Source: Flavobacteriales bacterium | GTDB taxonomy: Bacteria > Bacteroidota > Bacteroidia > Flavobacteriales_E > Vicingaceae | NCBI GenBank assembly: GCA_002706365.1 | Contig: PALM01000030.1 | Location: 62,001 to 126,000 of the forward strand | Length of the DNA: 64,000 nt | Reading direction: 5' to 3' | Translations under genes and position numbers: made by a program | Part shown: piece after piece, positions 8,632-17,455 of the stretch | Layout: each line of letters starts with the position of its first letter | Numbering within the stretch: the stretch's first letter is position 1 | Notes under the pieces: generated by a model | The model's input: only the letters and a program-made list of their open reading frames with translations | Databases searched by the model: none | Told to the model about the DNA's origin: nothing

Positions 8632-9327
8632 ATGAATTATTTACTTCTGAGTATAGCGAGTATCTTAAGTGGTGCCTTGATCTTCATTCCAGGTATCAAG
8701 CAGCGTTTTAAACTACCTGCATTATTGTCGTTCAGCGGCTCTTTCCTTCTCAGTATCAGTTTTTTGCACATTTTTCCCGAGCTATTCCAATTTCACGATA
8801 TCAATTTGGGACTCTATCTCATGGCGGGCTTTTTTCTTCAACTGATCCTCGACTATTTCTCAGGTGGAATTGAACACGGACACACACATGTGCATCATGA
8901 TAAAGTAGGGCACTTCCCATTTTTAGTCTTCTTTAGCCTCTGTTTACACGCTTTTCTTGAGGCCATGCCTCTAGAGCATTTTGAAGCGGAAGAACATGAG
9001 CATGCATTACTTATAGGCTTGATCGTACATAAACTGCCCATTTCGTTTATTCTGGCTAGCCTTCTATTGGCCTATCAGCTGAAAAAAGGGTTAATTGCTT
9101 TGGGCATACTTCTCTTTTCACTCTCAGCTCCTCTTGGTATGTGGATTGGAGGGGAATTGATCATTAGTCAGGAGGTATTTAGCAAATTACTGGCAATCTC
9201 AGCAGGTATCATCCTTCACCTTTCTACAACAATTCTATTAGAGGGTAATGAAGAGCATAAGGTACAATGGAAGAAGATGCTTCCTATGATATTAGGAGCA
9301 GGATTGGCGTTGTTTAGTTTACTTTGA
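8632..9327 (+). CDS. ZIP-family divalent metal transporter
   Basis: 231 residues with eight hydrophobic segments and the ZIP hallmarks: HIFPELF in TM2, a histidine-rich loop (GIEHGHTHVHHD) between TM3 and TM4, the TM4 signature LHAFLEAMPLEHFE and the TM5 motif HKLPISFILA. ZIP proteins bring zinc, iron or other divalent cations into the cytoplasm. The ATG at 8632 directly follows the methyltransferase stop (TAAG-ATG); the upstream TTG at 8614 would add seven unlikely residues. It is probably cotranscribed with the methyltransferase. No metal-responsive operator could be identified, so the preferred metal is unknown. Confidence 0.88.
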   Translation: MNYLLLSIASILSGALIFIPGIKQRFKLPALLSFSGSFLLSISFLHIFPELFQFHDINLGLYLMAGFFLQLILDYFSGGIEHGHTHVHHDKVGHFPFLVFFSLCLHAFLEAMPLEHFEAEEHEHALLIGLIVHKLPISFILASLLLAYQLKKGLIALGILLFSLSAPLGMWIGGELIISQEVFSKLLAISAGIILHLSTTILLEGNEEHKVQWKKMLPMILGAGLALFSLL

Positions 9328-9618
9328 GATCGGAGACTGAGGATCGGAGACTGGAGTAGTATCTAATTTTATCTGCCGCCGACTATCCCTCGATACCCGC
9401 CAGCCGTCGGGCAGGCAATCCCATTAGCTTGTCGAGTGTTTCCGATGAATCGGAAAAGTATCGAGACATGAAGGATCAACGGGAGCCGTCGGGGCAAGCA
9501 GATTGTCGCAGATTTAGCCTTCATATTTACACATTGCTATATCTACACATTGATAGATTAATCATCTCAGATTTCTGATTTCTGATTTCAGATTTGTCTA
9601 AGCTCTAAGTTCTATACT
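9328..9618. repeat. repeat-filled gap between ZIP and mazG
   Basis: No gene is seen here. Directly after the ZIP stop lie four heptamers (9328-9355: GATCGGA, GACTGAG, GATCGGA, GACTGGA). The middle part (about 9370-9520) is GC-richer and holds short inverted elements such as TCGATAC/GTATCGA and GGCAGGC. From 9567 to 9629 nine consecutive 7-mers run without a phase break (TCAGATT, TCTGATT twice, TCAGATT, TGTCTAA, GCTCTAA, GTTCTAT, ACTCTAG, GTTCTAG) and enter the last codons of mazG. Confidence 0.7.
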
Positions 9619-10392
9619 CTAGGTTCTAGTTTTCGCTCTCTCCCAATACTCATCCATCTCTTCAAGGCTCATTTCGCCCATCACTTTGCCATCTTTCTTT
9701 GATTCGCTCTCTAAGTATTGAAATCGCTTAATAAACTTCTTATTAGTACGTTCTAAGGCATCCTCAGGATTTACACCGATGAATCTGGCATAGTTGATCA
9801 TTGAGAAGAGCACATCGCCAAATTCAGCTTCAACCTTATCTTGCTCACCATTGGCTTCCTCTTCTTTAAGTTCTGAGAACTCTTCCAGCACTTTGGCATA
9901 AACTTGCTCTTTATTATCCCAGTCGAAGCCCACTCCCCTAGCTTTATCTTGGATGCGAATGGCTTTTACTAATGCAGGCAAAGATTTGGGTACGCCTTCC
10001 AAAACCGACTTCTTTCCTTTACCTTCTTTTAGTTTAATCTTCTCCCAATTGCTCTTTACTTCTTCTTCATCTACCACTTCAACATCTCCGTATATGTGAG
10101 GATGTCTGTGGATCAGCTTCTCGCAGATGGCATTCAATACGTCAGCTACATCAAATGCTCCTTTTTCACTCCCTATCTTCGAATAGAAGACCATATGCAG
10201 CATGAGGTCTCCAAGTTCTTTCTTTACTTCTTCTAAATCGCCTTCAATAATGGCATCAGAGAGCTCGTAGGTTTCCTCTATGGTAAGGTGTCGCAAAGTC
10301 TCCATAGTCTGCTTGCGATCCCACGGACATTTCTCCCTCAGGTCATCCATGATCTTCAATAGTCGCTCAAAGGCTTTTAGCTTCTCTTCCAT
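9619..10392 (-). CDS. mazG: nucleoside triphosphate pyrophosphohydrolase MazG
   Basis: 258 residues with two MazG domains, as in the full-length enzyme that hydrolyses (d)NTPs to NMP and pyrophosphate and removes damaged nucleotides. The N-terminal CPWDRKQTMETLRHLTIEETYEL and the metal-binding EEVKKELGDLMLHMVFYSKI are diagnostic; a second EEFSELKEE and EAEFGDVLFSMINYARFIG follow in the C-terminal domain. The start is ATG 10392: a TACTTTTG box at complement 10408-10415 gives a leader of about 12 bases, and the TTG at 10410 overlaps that box. Curiously, the last three residues and the stop codon are read from a heptamer repeat array (9567-9629) that extends into the gene. Confidence 0.95.
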   Translation of the reverse strand: MEEKLKAFERLLKIMDDLREKCPWDRKQTMETLRHLTIEETYELSDAIIEGDLEEVKKELGDLMLHMVFYSKIGSEKGAFDVADVLNAICEKLIHRHPHIYGDVEVVDEEEVKSNWEKIKLKEGKGKKSVLEGVPKSLPALVKAIRIQDKARGVGFDWDNKEQVYAKVLEEFSELKEEEANGEQDKVEAEFGDVLFSMINYARFIGVNPEDALERTNKKFIKRFQYLESESKKDGKVMGEMSLEEMDEYWERAKTRT

Positions 10393-10407
10393 CTGAATTA
10401 TTTTCCT

Positions 10408-10415
10408 CAAAAGTA
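10408..10415 (-). promoter_or_regulatory. -7 promoter box TACTTTTG of mazG
   Basis: Exact TAnnTTTG match giving a predicted 12-base leader to the ATG at 10392. Confidence 0.5.
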
Positions 10416-10450
10416 GGTTTTAAAGCATGGAATGGGAATGTCTGTTTGGA

Positions 10451-10458
10451 TACATTTG
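10451..10458 (+). promoter_or_regulatory. -7 promoter box TACATTTG, leaderless arrangement
   Basis: Exact TAnnTTTG match ending 4 bases before the ATG at 10463. It lies downstream of the alternative start at 10427 and so argues against that start. Confidence 0.5.
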
Positions 10459-10462
10459 TCTT

Positions 10463-11578
10463 ATGGGATGCCGATCGTTTTTCGTCCTGCTAGCACTTGT
10501 AGTTTCTTCTGCCCTTTTTGGGCAGTCTGAAGATAATGCCCCATGGAGAGCCAGCTTTAAAGTAGGTAGAGGCTTTATGATCACCCATCAGCCCCAAATG
10601 GAATATGTGGGGAATCAACACCTCAACAAGCTGGAGCTTCAGGCTGAAAGACGTTTAATTGGCTCTAAAGCCTGGCATGAGGATTATGGCTTCCCCTACG
10701 CGGGAGTAAGCTTGAGCTATTTTCAATTTGACAAGTCGGAATTCTTTGGCTCGGGCATAGGCTTAGCGCCTTATTATTCATTTTTTATGGCGGGCGATGA
10801 GAAGTTCGGACTGCGACTTCGAACCGCAGTGGGCGTAGGTTGGATTGAAGAATCTTTCGATCTGGAGGAAAACTACAAGAACGTAGCCATCGGCAGTAGC
10901 ATTAACCTTTACTTCAGCGTATTTCTTGAAGGTCACTATATGTTCAATGAGAAATGGGGCATTGCCGCAGGAATCGACTTTTCTCACTTTAGCAATACCG
11001 GTGCGCGGCAACCAAACCTTGGTATTAATCTGCCCACGGTGAATTTTGGTATAAGTCATCAATTTGGAAAGAGTGTAAGTCCCGGAAAAATATCTTCAGA
11101 AGATCGTGATGAAGTAAGCAGTTATAAGAGCGGAGAACGATTTATTAAGCTTCGTTACGGAAATGGAATTCACGATACTTACCCAGTAGAGGGACCTAGG
11201 TTCTTGGCCACTGCAGTTGGTGTAGAATGGGGAAAGGTATTGAGTTCAAAATCGATCTTGAGTGGAGGACTTGACTTCTTCTACAACCCTGGACAGCGAG
11301 TGAGCATGCGGCAAGATTCGCTTTATATTGATGGTGGATGGGAAAATCTACAAATTGGAATTGCGGTTCAGCATTTATTCCAGTTCGGGAACTTTGCCAG
11401 CGGTTTAAAAGCGGGAGTCTATCTAAAGAAGGAAGACCCTGATCTGCAATTTCTCTATGCTGAATTCATTGGACAGTACTCGATTAACAAACGATTCGAC
11501 CTATTCATTTCATTAAAAACCCATTTTGCAAGAGCAGAATACTGTCTCTTCGGAATAAACTACAAGATCTTGAGATGA
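10463..11578 (+). CDS. acyloxyacyl hydrolase (PagL-like lipid A 3-O-deacylase) outer membrane barrel
   Basis: 371 residues with a signal peptide (cut after LFGQ) and alternating beta-barrel strands. The segment AAGIDFSHFSNTGARQPNLG has the PagL-type catalytic HxS (HFS) followed by the PN.GIN strand; PagL removes a 3-O-linked acyl chain from lipid A. The chain is about twice PagL length. The second half ends ISLKTHFARAEYCLFGINYKI, which looks like a degenerate echo of the active-site strand with HFA in place of HFS, so only the first half should be catalytic. The start is ATG 10463 rather than 10427 because of the promoter box and the signal peptide. The DUF2807 gene overlaps its stop by 4 bases (ATGA). 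Confidence 0.75.
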   Translation: MGCRSFFVLLALVVSSALFGQSEDNAPWRASFKVGRGFMITHQPQMEYVGNQHLNKLELQAERRLIGSKAWHEDYGFPYAGVSLSYFQFDKSEFFGSGIGLAPYYSFFMAGDEKFGLRLRTAVGVGWIEESFDLEENYKNVAIGSSINLYFSVFLEGHYMFNEKWGIAAGIDFSHFSNTGARQPNLGINLPTVNFGISHQFGKSVSPGKISSEDRDEVSSYKSGERFIKLRYGNGIHDTYPVEGPRFLATAVGVEWGKVLSSKSILSGGLDFFYNPGQRVSMRQDSLYIDGGWENLQIGIAVQHLFQFGNFASGLKAGVYLKKEDPDLQFLYAEFIGQYSINKRFDLFISLKTHFARAEYCLFGINYKILR

Positions 11579-12312
11579 AATACCTCAATGGCATATGGGG
11601 AATAATACTCGCTCTTCTGTTAAGTGCTTGCGCAAAAGAGAATATGGGCGACTGTTTCAAATCCACAGGTAAGGATCGGACGGAGAAGCGCATGCTTCAA
11701 AGTTTCACTGCCATTGAGATCGACGATGAGATCAATGTTTTTCTGGAGCAGAGTAGTGAAAACTCAGCGGAAGTCAGTGGAGGCGAAAACCTATTGGAGT
11801 TCATTCGCACAGAGGTAAAGAATGGCATACTCTATATCGAGAACGACAATAGATGCAATTGGGTGCGATCATTCAAAAAGGACATCAATGTGATCATTAG
11901 AGCTTCTAACTTAGAGCAGATCACCTATTATGGTTCTGGAGATGTGAAATGCCTAGGTACACTTACCCCAAATAAATTCCTTTTAAACGCCTGGAATGCG
12001 AGTGGAGATATTGAATTGGATATCAATTGCAATGATGTGGAACTAAAGCTCCATACCGGACCCATTTCACTCAAATGCAAGGGAAGTGGTGATCGATTTA
12101 TTGCATACAATAGTTCAATAGGAAAGCTAGATACCAGGAAATTCGTGGCCTCGGATGTATTGGCAGTAAATGCCAATTCTGGAGATCTCAAAGTCTTCTC
12201 AGATAGTCTCTTAGATGCCAATATTGAAGGAAATGGAGACCTGTACTATTCAGGCAATCCGATTGTAAAACTTAGAGTTGTAGGAAGCGGTAGTTTGATC
12301 AAGTTAGATTAA
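11575..12312 (+). CDS. DUF2807 (head GIN domain) lipoprotein
   Basis: 245 residues. A lipoprotein signal peptide ends in LLLSACAKE, a good lipobox. The body is a right-handed beta-helix-like repeat with periodic G-S-G-D motifs (YYGSGDVKC, NASGDIEL, KGSGDRF, NANSGDLK, GNGDLYY, VGSGSL), the pattern of the DUF2807 putative auto-transporter adhesin/head GIN family widespread in Bacteroidota. It is expected at the outer membrane or periplasm; the function is unknown. It overlaps the acyloxyacyl hydrolase gene by ATGA and so is translationally coupled to it, and it shares a TTAA double stop with the convergent OmpA gene. Confidence 0.85.
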   Translation: MKYLNGIWGIILALLLSACAKENMGDCFKSTGKDRTEKRMLQSFTAIEIDDEINVFLEQSSENSAEVSGGENLLEFIRTEVKNGILYIENDNRCNWVRSFKKDINVIIRASNLEQITYYGSGDVKCLGTLTPNKFLLNAWNASGDIELDINCNDVELKLHTGPISLKCKGSGDRFIAYNSSIGKLDTRKFVASDVLAVNANSGDLKVFSDSLLDANIEGNGDLYYSGNPIVKLRVVGSGSLIKLD

Positions 12313-14150
12313 GGCTCAAGACCGATCTCTACCCTTCTGTTCTTTGCTCTTCCACTTTCATTGTCATTGGTAGCCGCAGGCATACTTTCACCCAGACTCT
12401 TACTTTGGATCTGTGAAGCCGGAACTCCTGCATCCAATAAGATCTTTCTCACATAGGCAGCCCTTTCCTCGCCAATTTCAAGATTAACCTCATCAGTACC
12501 TACATCATCGGTAAAACCAAAAAGCATGATCTTATGAGTAGGATCCTGCTTTAATTTATTGGCAAATTCAATAAGCTTTTGCTCCTCTTGAGCTGATAGA
12601 CTAACCGAATTGAAATCGAAGTAAAGCTTCATTGCAGCACCTTCTACATCTTCTGAACCAGCTGAGCTTTTGACGGTCTTTACAGCCACATCTGATTTCA
12701 GCTTATCCTTATCGATAATGGCACCATATTCTGCCAACAAGCCGATCAAACTACCATTCTCAACTAAGCGAATATCTCTCAATCTACAATTCCCTTCTTC
12801 TGTTCTATAGCTCAAAAGCCTATCGATTGAATCAGTAGCAATTGTGACCACTCCTTGATCATCGCTTTGAATCTCGCCTAGTTGATACCCATTTGAGTCA
12901 TATATATAGACAGTTCCATTCTGAACTACATTCCCATTACAATAGAGCTTTGCGAAAATCTTTTGAGATCTTGGCGTCCATCTTTCACCATTGGTTTTGA
13001 AGATTGAACGACTCAGCTTGGTGTCATCATCAGCCAACTTATAGATGAAAAGTGGTTTTTCTCCTGAGTAGCTTTCTACTTCAAATTTCACCTTATCGAT
13101 CTTAGACTTCACCAAAAAGCTAAATGAACCATTATCTGCTACTTGCACATGCTCATAAACTGCATTCTCTTTGATTCCTAATTTTGGATTTGCTGGTCCA
13201 TTCCATTCTAACGCAAGAGCTCTTCCCTTCTTCATTTCTACATTTCCAGCAGAATGTGTGGTATAGATATCAGCCACATCTTCTTCTCTATTGGAAGTGA
13301 AATAATAGTCTCCATTAGAGAGCAAAATAAAATTCTCATCGAAAAACTCAGAGTTCACTGACTCACCTAAATTCTTTGGCCTTGTCCATTTAGTCCAGCT
13401 ATCATCCAATCTGTAAGAAACAAACACATCTGTAGCACCATAAGAACCATGACCCTCTGAGCTGAAGAAGAGCGTTTTCTTATCGGCAGATAAAAAAGGG
13501 CTCAATTCTGCACGTTGAGTATTAATTGTAGGACCCAGATCTATGAATGCTGACCAATTACCTTTCTCATCCTTTAATGAGACAAATAAGTCTTCATTCT
13601 CGCTATTCACATTCTCAGCGATGCTCAAAAAGAATACGTCTTCTGTTTGATTCATGTACAAATGAGCAAAACGTTCTCCAATATCAAATCCGGGAATCTG
13701 TAAGTCCTTTAATTCAGACCATTTTCCTTTATCATTCAATTCCACATATTTGAGTGAGGCTTTAAAAGCATCCTCTTCGGCGATGTAAAGGGTTTGCAGC
13801 AAATAAACCCTTTCCCCGCTTGAACTACTCCCTATAATCATGATCTCTCCGGGATACTCATCCATTCTGAAGAGTCGATCAGCTTTGGTCCATTCACCAT
13901 CCTCACGATAAGAAAACCAAATGTTCTGACGCAGGATCTCTATATCATCTCCTTTCTCTTTAAGGTAGGTTCTATAAAAGAAAAGCGCATCGCCATTCTC
14001 AAAGGGGAACAAACTACTTTCCTCTGATTCATCACTCAATTCTTCAACTTTTACAGCCTTTGAAAAGTTGGGAACAGTCAATTGGGATTTTAGGGATAAT
14101 GTAGAAATAGAAAGGCCTATACAGAGTAGTAGATAATTGATTTTCATCAT
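12309..14150 (-). CDS. OmpA-family protein with PD40-like propeller
   Basis: 613 residues with a signal peptide (MMKINYLLLCIGLSISTLSLKS). The middle has WD40/PD40-like beta-propeller repeats (LSPFLSADKKTLFFSSEGHGSYGATDVF, ILLSNGDYYFTSNREEDVADIY), followed by a linker region and a C-terminal OmpA domain. The OmpA part has MKLYFDFNSVSLSAQE, GFTDDVGTDEVNLEIGEERA and AKNRRVEI, containing the Asp and Arg that bind diaminopimelate of peptidoglycan. It therefore anchors an envelope complex to the cell wall; related Bacteroidota proteins include PorE-like components, but the propeller sequence does not allow a firm T9SS assignment. The TTG at 14171 precedes the ATGATG at 14150; the latter is chosen as it begins a normal signal peptide. 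Confidence 0.85.
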   Translation of the reverse strand: MMKINYLLLCIGLSISTLSLKSQLTVPNFSKAVKVEELSDESEESSLFPFENGDALFFYRTYLKEKGDDIEILRQNIWFSYREDGEWTKADRLFRMDEYPGEIMIIGSSSSGERVYLLQTLYIAEEDAFKASLKYVELNDKGKWSELKDLQIPGFDIGERFAHLYMNQTEDVFFLSIAENVNSENEDLFVSLKDEKGNWSAFIDLGPTINTQRAELSPFLSADKKTLFFSSEGHGSYGATDVFVSYRLDDSWTKWTRPKNLGESVNSEFFDENFILLSNGDYYFTSNREEDVADIYTTHSAGNVEMKKGRALALEWNGPANPKLGIKENAVYEHVQVADNGSFSFLVKSKIDKVKFEVESYSGEKPLFIYKLADDDTKLSRSIFKTNGERWTPRSQKIFAKLYCNGNVVQNGTVYIYDSNGYQLGEIQSDDQGVVTIATDSIDRLLSYRTEEGNCRLRDIRLVENGSLIGLLAEYGAIIDKDKLKSDVAVKTVKSSAGSEDVEGAAMKLYFDFNSVSLSAQEEQKLIEFANKLKQDPTHKIMLFGFTDDVGTDEVNLEIGEERAAYVRKILLDAGVPASQIQSKSLGESMPAATNDNESGRAKNRRVEIGLEP

Positions 14151-14262
14151 TTTGCTTTTAATGATACTCAATCTTTAAAGGTCAACAGTATATGAGCTTT
14201 CCATAGACCAAAACTGTCAAAGTTTTAAGCAAAGCCTTGTTAGTATTAGTATTTCAATACTT

Positions 14263-14296
14263 TTTGAGCGTGAAAAGGGAATGATTGGTAATTTTG
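14263..14296 (+). promoter_or_regulatory. promoter of tRNA-Leu
   Basis: TTTG at 14263-14266 (the -33 element) and TAATTTTG at 14289-14296 (-7 element) are 22 bases apart, a good Bacteroidota housekeeping promoter. Transcription would start near 14300, about 11 bases before the tRNA. Confidence 0.6.
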
Positions 14297-14310
14297 AACC
14301 TTCTACCCCT

Positions 14311-14394
14311 ACCCCGGTGCTGAAATTGGTAGACAGGCATGGTTGAGGGCCATGTGTCCGCAAGGACGTGCAGGTTCGAGTCCCGTTCGGGGTA
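14311..14394 (+). tRNA. tRNA-Leu (anticodon GAG)
   Basis: A class II tRNA. The acceptor stem ACCCCGG pairs with TCGGGGT (one G-T pair); the discriminator base is A, as expected for leucine. The D stem is CTG/CAG. The anticodon stem CATGG/CCATG holds the loop TTGAGGG with anticodon GAG. The long variable arm GTCC-GCAA-GGAC is typical of leucine tRNAs. The T loop is TTCGAGT, and the T stem GCAGG/CCCGT has one A-C mismatch. CCA is not encoded (CTT follows A73). It reads CUC and CUU codons. Confidence 0.93.
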
Positions 14395-14422
14395 CTTGGT
14401 GATCAATTCACAAACATTCTTT

Positions 14423-14459
14423 AAAGCGAGCTAAAAAATAAAGCTCGCTTTAATTTTTT
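14423..14459 (+). terminator. terminator of tRNA-Leu
   Basis: AAAGCGAGCT and AGCTCGCTTT form a 10-bp stem with a 9-base A-rich loop, followed by TAATTTTTT, 28 bases after the tRNA end. Confidence 0.8.
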
Positions 14460-14738
14460 AGCCGCGAAAAGAATAAGCGATGCAATCTCGGGAAGAAGTG
14501 CCTAAAGTGCACTAATCCTTCTACGCTAAAGCTTAAACCTACGCTATGGCTTCGGTTTACATTGTCGAAGGACAATGAGTGCGCTAGAGTGCAGCTAGAG
14601 TTATACCAAATCAGAAATCAGAAATCTGAAATCTGAAATTTTGATTTAGTTTCCCGCTGACCTGCCTGCCGGCAGGCAGGGACGGCTGTATGCACTGAAA
14701 TGTCATTCGTAATTCGTAATTCCACATTCGTAATTGAA
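14460..14738. repeat. repeat-filled gap between tRNA-Leu and desaturase
   Basis: No gene is seen. Four heptamers AAATCAG, AAATCAG, AAATCTG, AAATCTG occupy 14608-14635. A perfect 20-bp palindrome CCTGCCTGCCGGCAGGCAGG lies at 14661-14680. A second heptamer array (ATTCGTA, ATTCGTA, ATTCCAC, ATTCGTA, ATTGAAT) at 14705-14739 runs into the stop codon of the desaturase gene. Short dyads (for example TTGTCGAAGGACAA near 14562) fill the rest. Confidence 0.7.
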
Positions 14739-15734
14739 TTACATCTTCGCCCTCACCTCACTCATGGTGAGCATGCGATTGGCATTAGGGTCCCATACCT
14801 TCAAACTAAGGCATTTGTAGATATCCATTGGCCATAAAGTGCTGGTCTTTGGATTTTGGAATTCGGGGATCTCCTTATAGACTTCGGGTAAACGATAGAA
14901 TGGAATTCTAGAATTCGCATGATGAATATGATGGTATCCAATATTCCCTGTAAACCAATGCATGATCCCACTCAAGTCAAGAAAACTAGTAGAGTCCATT
15001 GCCGCTCCGATATAAGTCCATCCTTCTTTATCATGATAAACAGCTTCTGGAAAGTTATGCTGCACATAGAACAAATAAGATCCCAAGGCGTGAGCGATAA
15101 ATACAGGAAGGAAGATCGCCAGAAATGCAGATAGCCATCCAAAGATGAGTCCGACAGTGATGATCAATCCGAAGTGGAACGCTATGGCTAAAGCAGAGTC
15201 CCAATGTTTAGTTGGGCTTCGCACCAGCGATAAAATACTCATGCCCCACAGAAAGGCAAAGATGTAACCAAAAGCTATTGTCAATGGGTGACGAATGAAC
15301 AAATAGTTGGTTCGCTCTGCCTTCGACATCCTCTTGAATTTCTCAATAGTCACAATTGGGAATGAGCCAATGCTGGATGTAAAGAGTTTTGAGTTATGCT
15401 TGTGGTGATGGTCGTGTGAACGTTTCCAAATGCTTCTTGGTGTAAGCATGTACAATCCGAAGAAGGTAAATAGAATGTTGGCTCCTACAGATCGTCTGAG
15501 TATGGCTTTATGCAAGTAATCATGATAAATGATAAACATTCTAGCCAATAACAAGGCATTCAAAACGGAGCATGTTATTCTAATGGCAATATGAAATGGA
15601 TAGAATGCACCAAAAAAAGTGATTCCAAGTAATAATAAGGTGGTTATGGTGTGAAACCAGCTCCTTCTTCTATTATCCACGGCATAAGGCTTGGTAGCCA
15701 AGATCAGTTCTTTACCTTCAAGCATTTTCTTCAA
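14739..15734 (-). CDS. membrane fatty acid desaturase (acyl-lipid type)
   Basis: 331 residues with about five membrane spans. It carries the three histidine boxes of the membrane di-iron desaturases: HDYLH (71-75), HDHHH (107-111) and HHIHH (269-273), plus the additional QHNF before the third box. The order and spacing resemble DesA-type omega-6/delta-12 acyl-lipid desaturases, which introduce double bases into acyl chains of membrane lipids using oxygen. The gene overlaps the preceding acyltransferase by 17 bases, so the pair probably remodels membrane or lipid A acyl chains together. The double-bond position cannot be assigned. Its stop codon is embedded in a heptamer array. Confidence 0.88.
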   Translation of the reverse strand: MKKMLEGKELILATKPYAVDNRRRSWFHTITTLLLLGITFFGAFYPFHIAIRITCSVLNALLLARMFIIYHDYLHKAILRRSVGANILFTFFGLYMLTPRSIWKRSHDHHHKHNSKLFTSSIGSFPIVTIEKFKRMSKAERTNYLFIRHPLTIAFGYIFAFLWGMSILSLVRSPTKHWDSALAIAFHFGLIITVGLIFGWLSAFLAIFLPVFIAHALGSYLFYVQHNFPEAVYHDKEGWTYIGAAMDSTSFLDLSGIMHWFTGNIGYHHIHHANSRIPFYRLPEVYKEIPEFQNPKTSTLWPMDIYKCLSLKVWDPNANRMLTMSEVRAKM

Positions 15735-16599
15735 TTTTTCGTTTGTGTTTCCATCTTCTGTGAGTCCACAACCAAATGTGCGGAACTCTTTGGATATCCT
15801 TTTCTAATCTTCTTGTGAATCGCTCAACAATTTCTTCGGCTTGCAGCTCCTTTGGATTCTCAACAAGCAATTCTGCCTTCATATCATAATAGCCTCTCTT
15901 TACCCTCTCAATTCCCACATAGATGATAGGGTAATTGAGCTTATTCGAGATCTTACCCATCCCCATGAAAACAGGTGTATCCTGATTCATGAATGTGGTC
16001 CAATAAGCTCCTTTTGGCGAAGGAGTTTGATCTGCAATGAATGCAGTAGCAGTTAGATCATTTCGGTTTCCCAAGATCAGCTTTAACGACTCTTTCATAG
16101 GGTATAAACCATTACCTAATCTGGTTCGCATTTTTATGATCAAGTTGTTGAAGTACTTATTGTGCAGCGGATGATAGATCACATATAGCTTGTGAATCGG
16201 TTCAACCGCAAATCTGGCTCCACCCAGCTCCCAATTGCCGAAGTGACCCATCGCAATGATCACACTTTGATCCTTATCGACAAATGGCTGAAAAATTTCC
16301 ACATCATCGAATTTGATCCTCTTTTTAAGACTTCTAGGACTTATGGTAAGGCTCTTGAATGTTTCAAAGACAAGATCACAGAAATATTTATAAAACTTCT
16401 TCTGAATGGATAATAACTCCTTCTCCGACTTCTCCGGAAATGAATTCTTCAAATTCGTATACACTACCTTCTTCCGATAGCCGATCACATAATAAAGAAG
16501 TAGGTAAATAAGATCTGATAATCTATACATCAACCAAAAGGGAGATAGCGAGATCAGATAGATCAAAGGAAGGGTGATATAGTAGACTAAAGCATTCAT
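15718..16599 (-). CDS. lysophospholipid/lipid A acyltransferase (LpxL/HtrB family)
   Basis: 293 residues: an N-terminal membrane anchor, then a typical LpxL-type core with the catalytic AMGHFGNWELGG (H-x4-D/E motif, here HFGNWE), IADQTPSPKG and the C-terminal RVPHIWLWTHRRWK. Enzymes of this family transfer acyl chains to lipid A or other glycolipids at the inner membrane. In Bacteroidota, which often have penta-acylated lipid A, the product is less certain and ornithine or amino lipids are possible. A near-consensus GACTTTTG box (complement 16605-16612) ends 5 bases before the ATG, so a very short leader is expected. It is first in the operon with the desaturase. Confidence 0.88.
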   Translation of the reverse strand: MNALVYYITLPLIYLISLSPFWLMYRLSDLIYLLLYYVIGYRKKVVYTNLKNSFPEKSEKELLSIQKKFYKYFCDLVFETFKSLTISPRSLKKRIKFDDVEIFQPFVDKDQSVIIAMGHFGNWELGGARFAVEPIHKLYVIYHPLHNKYFNNLIIKMRTRLGNGLYPMKESLKLILGNRNDLTATAFIADQTPSPKGAYWTTFMNQDTPVFMGMGKISNKLNYPIIYVGIERVKRGYYDMKAELLVENPKELQAEEIVERFTRRLEKDIQRVPHIWLWTHRRWKHKRKIEENA

Positions 16600-16807
16600 T
16601 TTTGCAAAAGTCCGCTAATTGTGGCTATTAAAAAAGTTTAGGACGAATTTGAAGGCTCTATTTGAATTAGACTTCAAAAAATGGAATTCCCAAAATGTTA
16701 ATCTTTAATAAAACGACTCATATCACTAGAGAATTCACCTTATACCGCCAACCTATAAGGCCTTTGTAACGTACAAATACCATAATCAAAAACTAAATCC
16801 AAACTAT

Positions 16808-17455
16808 ATGAAGATTGATCGACAATCAAATTATTCAATTTACAAAAACATTCTTTTAGCCTTTCTTTTGACCTTCAGCACACTGACTTTTGCTCAAGAT
16901 GACGAATGGGCAGCCGGACTTCGATTGGGTGATCCAACAGGCTTAACATTGAAGAAGTATGATGGCGACCATGCCTGGCAGTTGAATATTGGTCGATCTA
17001 AATGGTTTTACGGAGATGGATGGTACAATAATCGTTTTAACGATTGGTATGGAGATGGTAAATACAATTATGCCGACTATCAATATATTGGATTCAAAAG
17101 AAGCCTACCACTAGCTATTCAGCTTCACTACCTAATCAATAATGAAATCACTGAATGGGATCTTGACGGAGAAGGAAGACTCTTTTGGTATTACGGCTTT
17201 GGTATACAATTCAACTACCTGAGCTATGTATATGATTACAGATACAAAAACCCAGGTGACCCTGCATGGTATTATGCCGATTCTGAAAGGGTTTACGACA
17301 TCGATTTTGGTGCAGATGTGGTAATAGGATCTGAATTCATCTTTAGCGAGATTCCACTGTCTGTCTTTTTAGAACTCAATTTGTTCATGGAAGCTTTTGA
17401 TGATCCTTTCTGGATTCGCGGACAAGGAGGTGTTGGAGCACGTTATCATTTTTAG
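16808..17455 (+). CDS. outer membrane beta-barrel-like protein, unknown function
   Basis: 215 residues with a signal peptide (hydrophobic NILLAFLLTFSTLTFAQ). The mature chain is rich in aromatic residues with alternating strands and begins WAAGLRLGDPTGLTLKKY, a motif seen at the start of a family of small Bacteroidota outer-membrane barrel proteins. It ends in GGVGARYHF with a terminal phenylalanine, the usual C-terminal signal for barrel assembly. No enzymatic motif is visible. It stands alone: a divergent acyltransferase lies upstream and a 500-base repeat-rich gap downstream. The stop codon is immediately followed by a heptamer array. Confidence 0.75.
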   Translation: MKIDRQSNYSIYKNILLAFLLTFSTLTFAQDDEWAAGLRLGDPTGLTLKKYDGDHAWQLNIGRSKWFYGDGWYNNRFNDWYGDGKYNYADYQYIGFKRSLPLAIQLHYLINNEITEWDLDGEGRLFWYYGFGIQFNYLSYVYDYRYKNPGDPAWYYADSERVYDIDFGADVVIGSEFIFSEIPLSVFLELNLFMEAFDDPFWIRGQGGVGARYHF

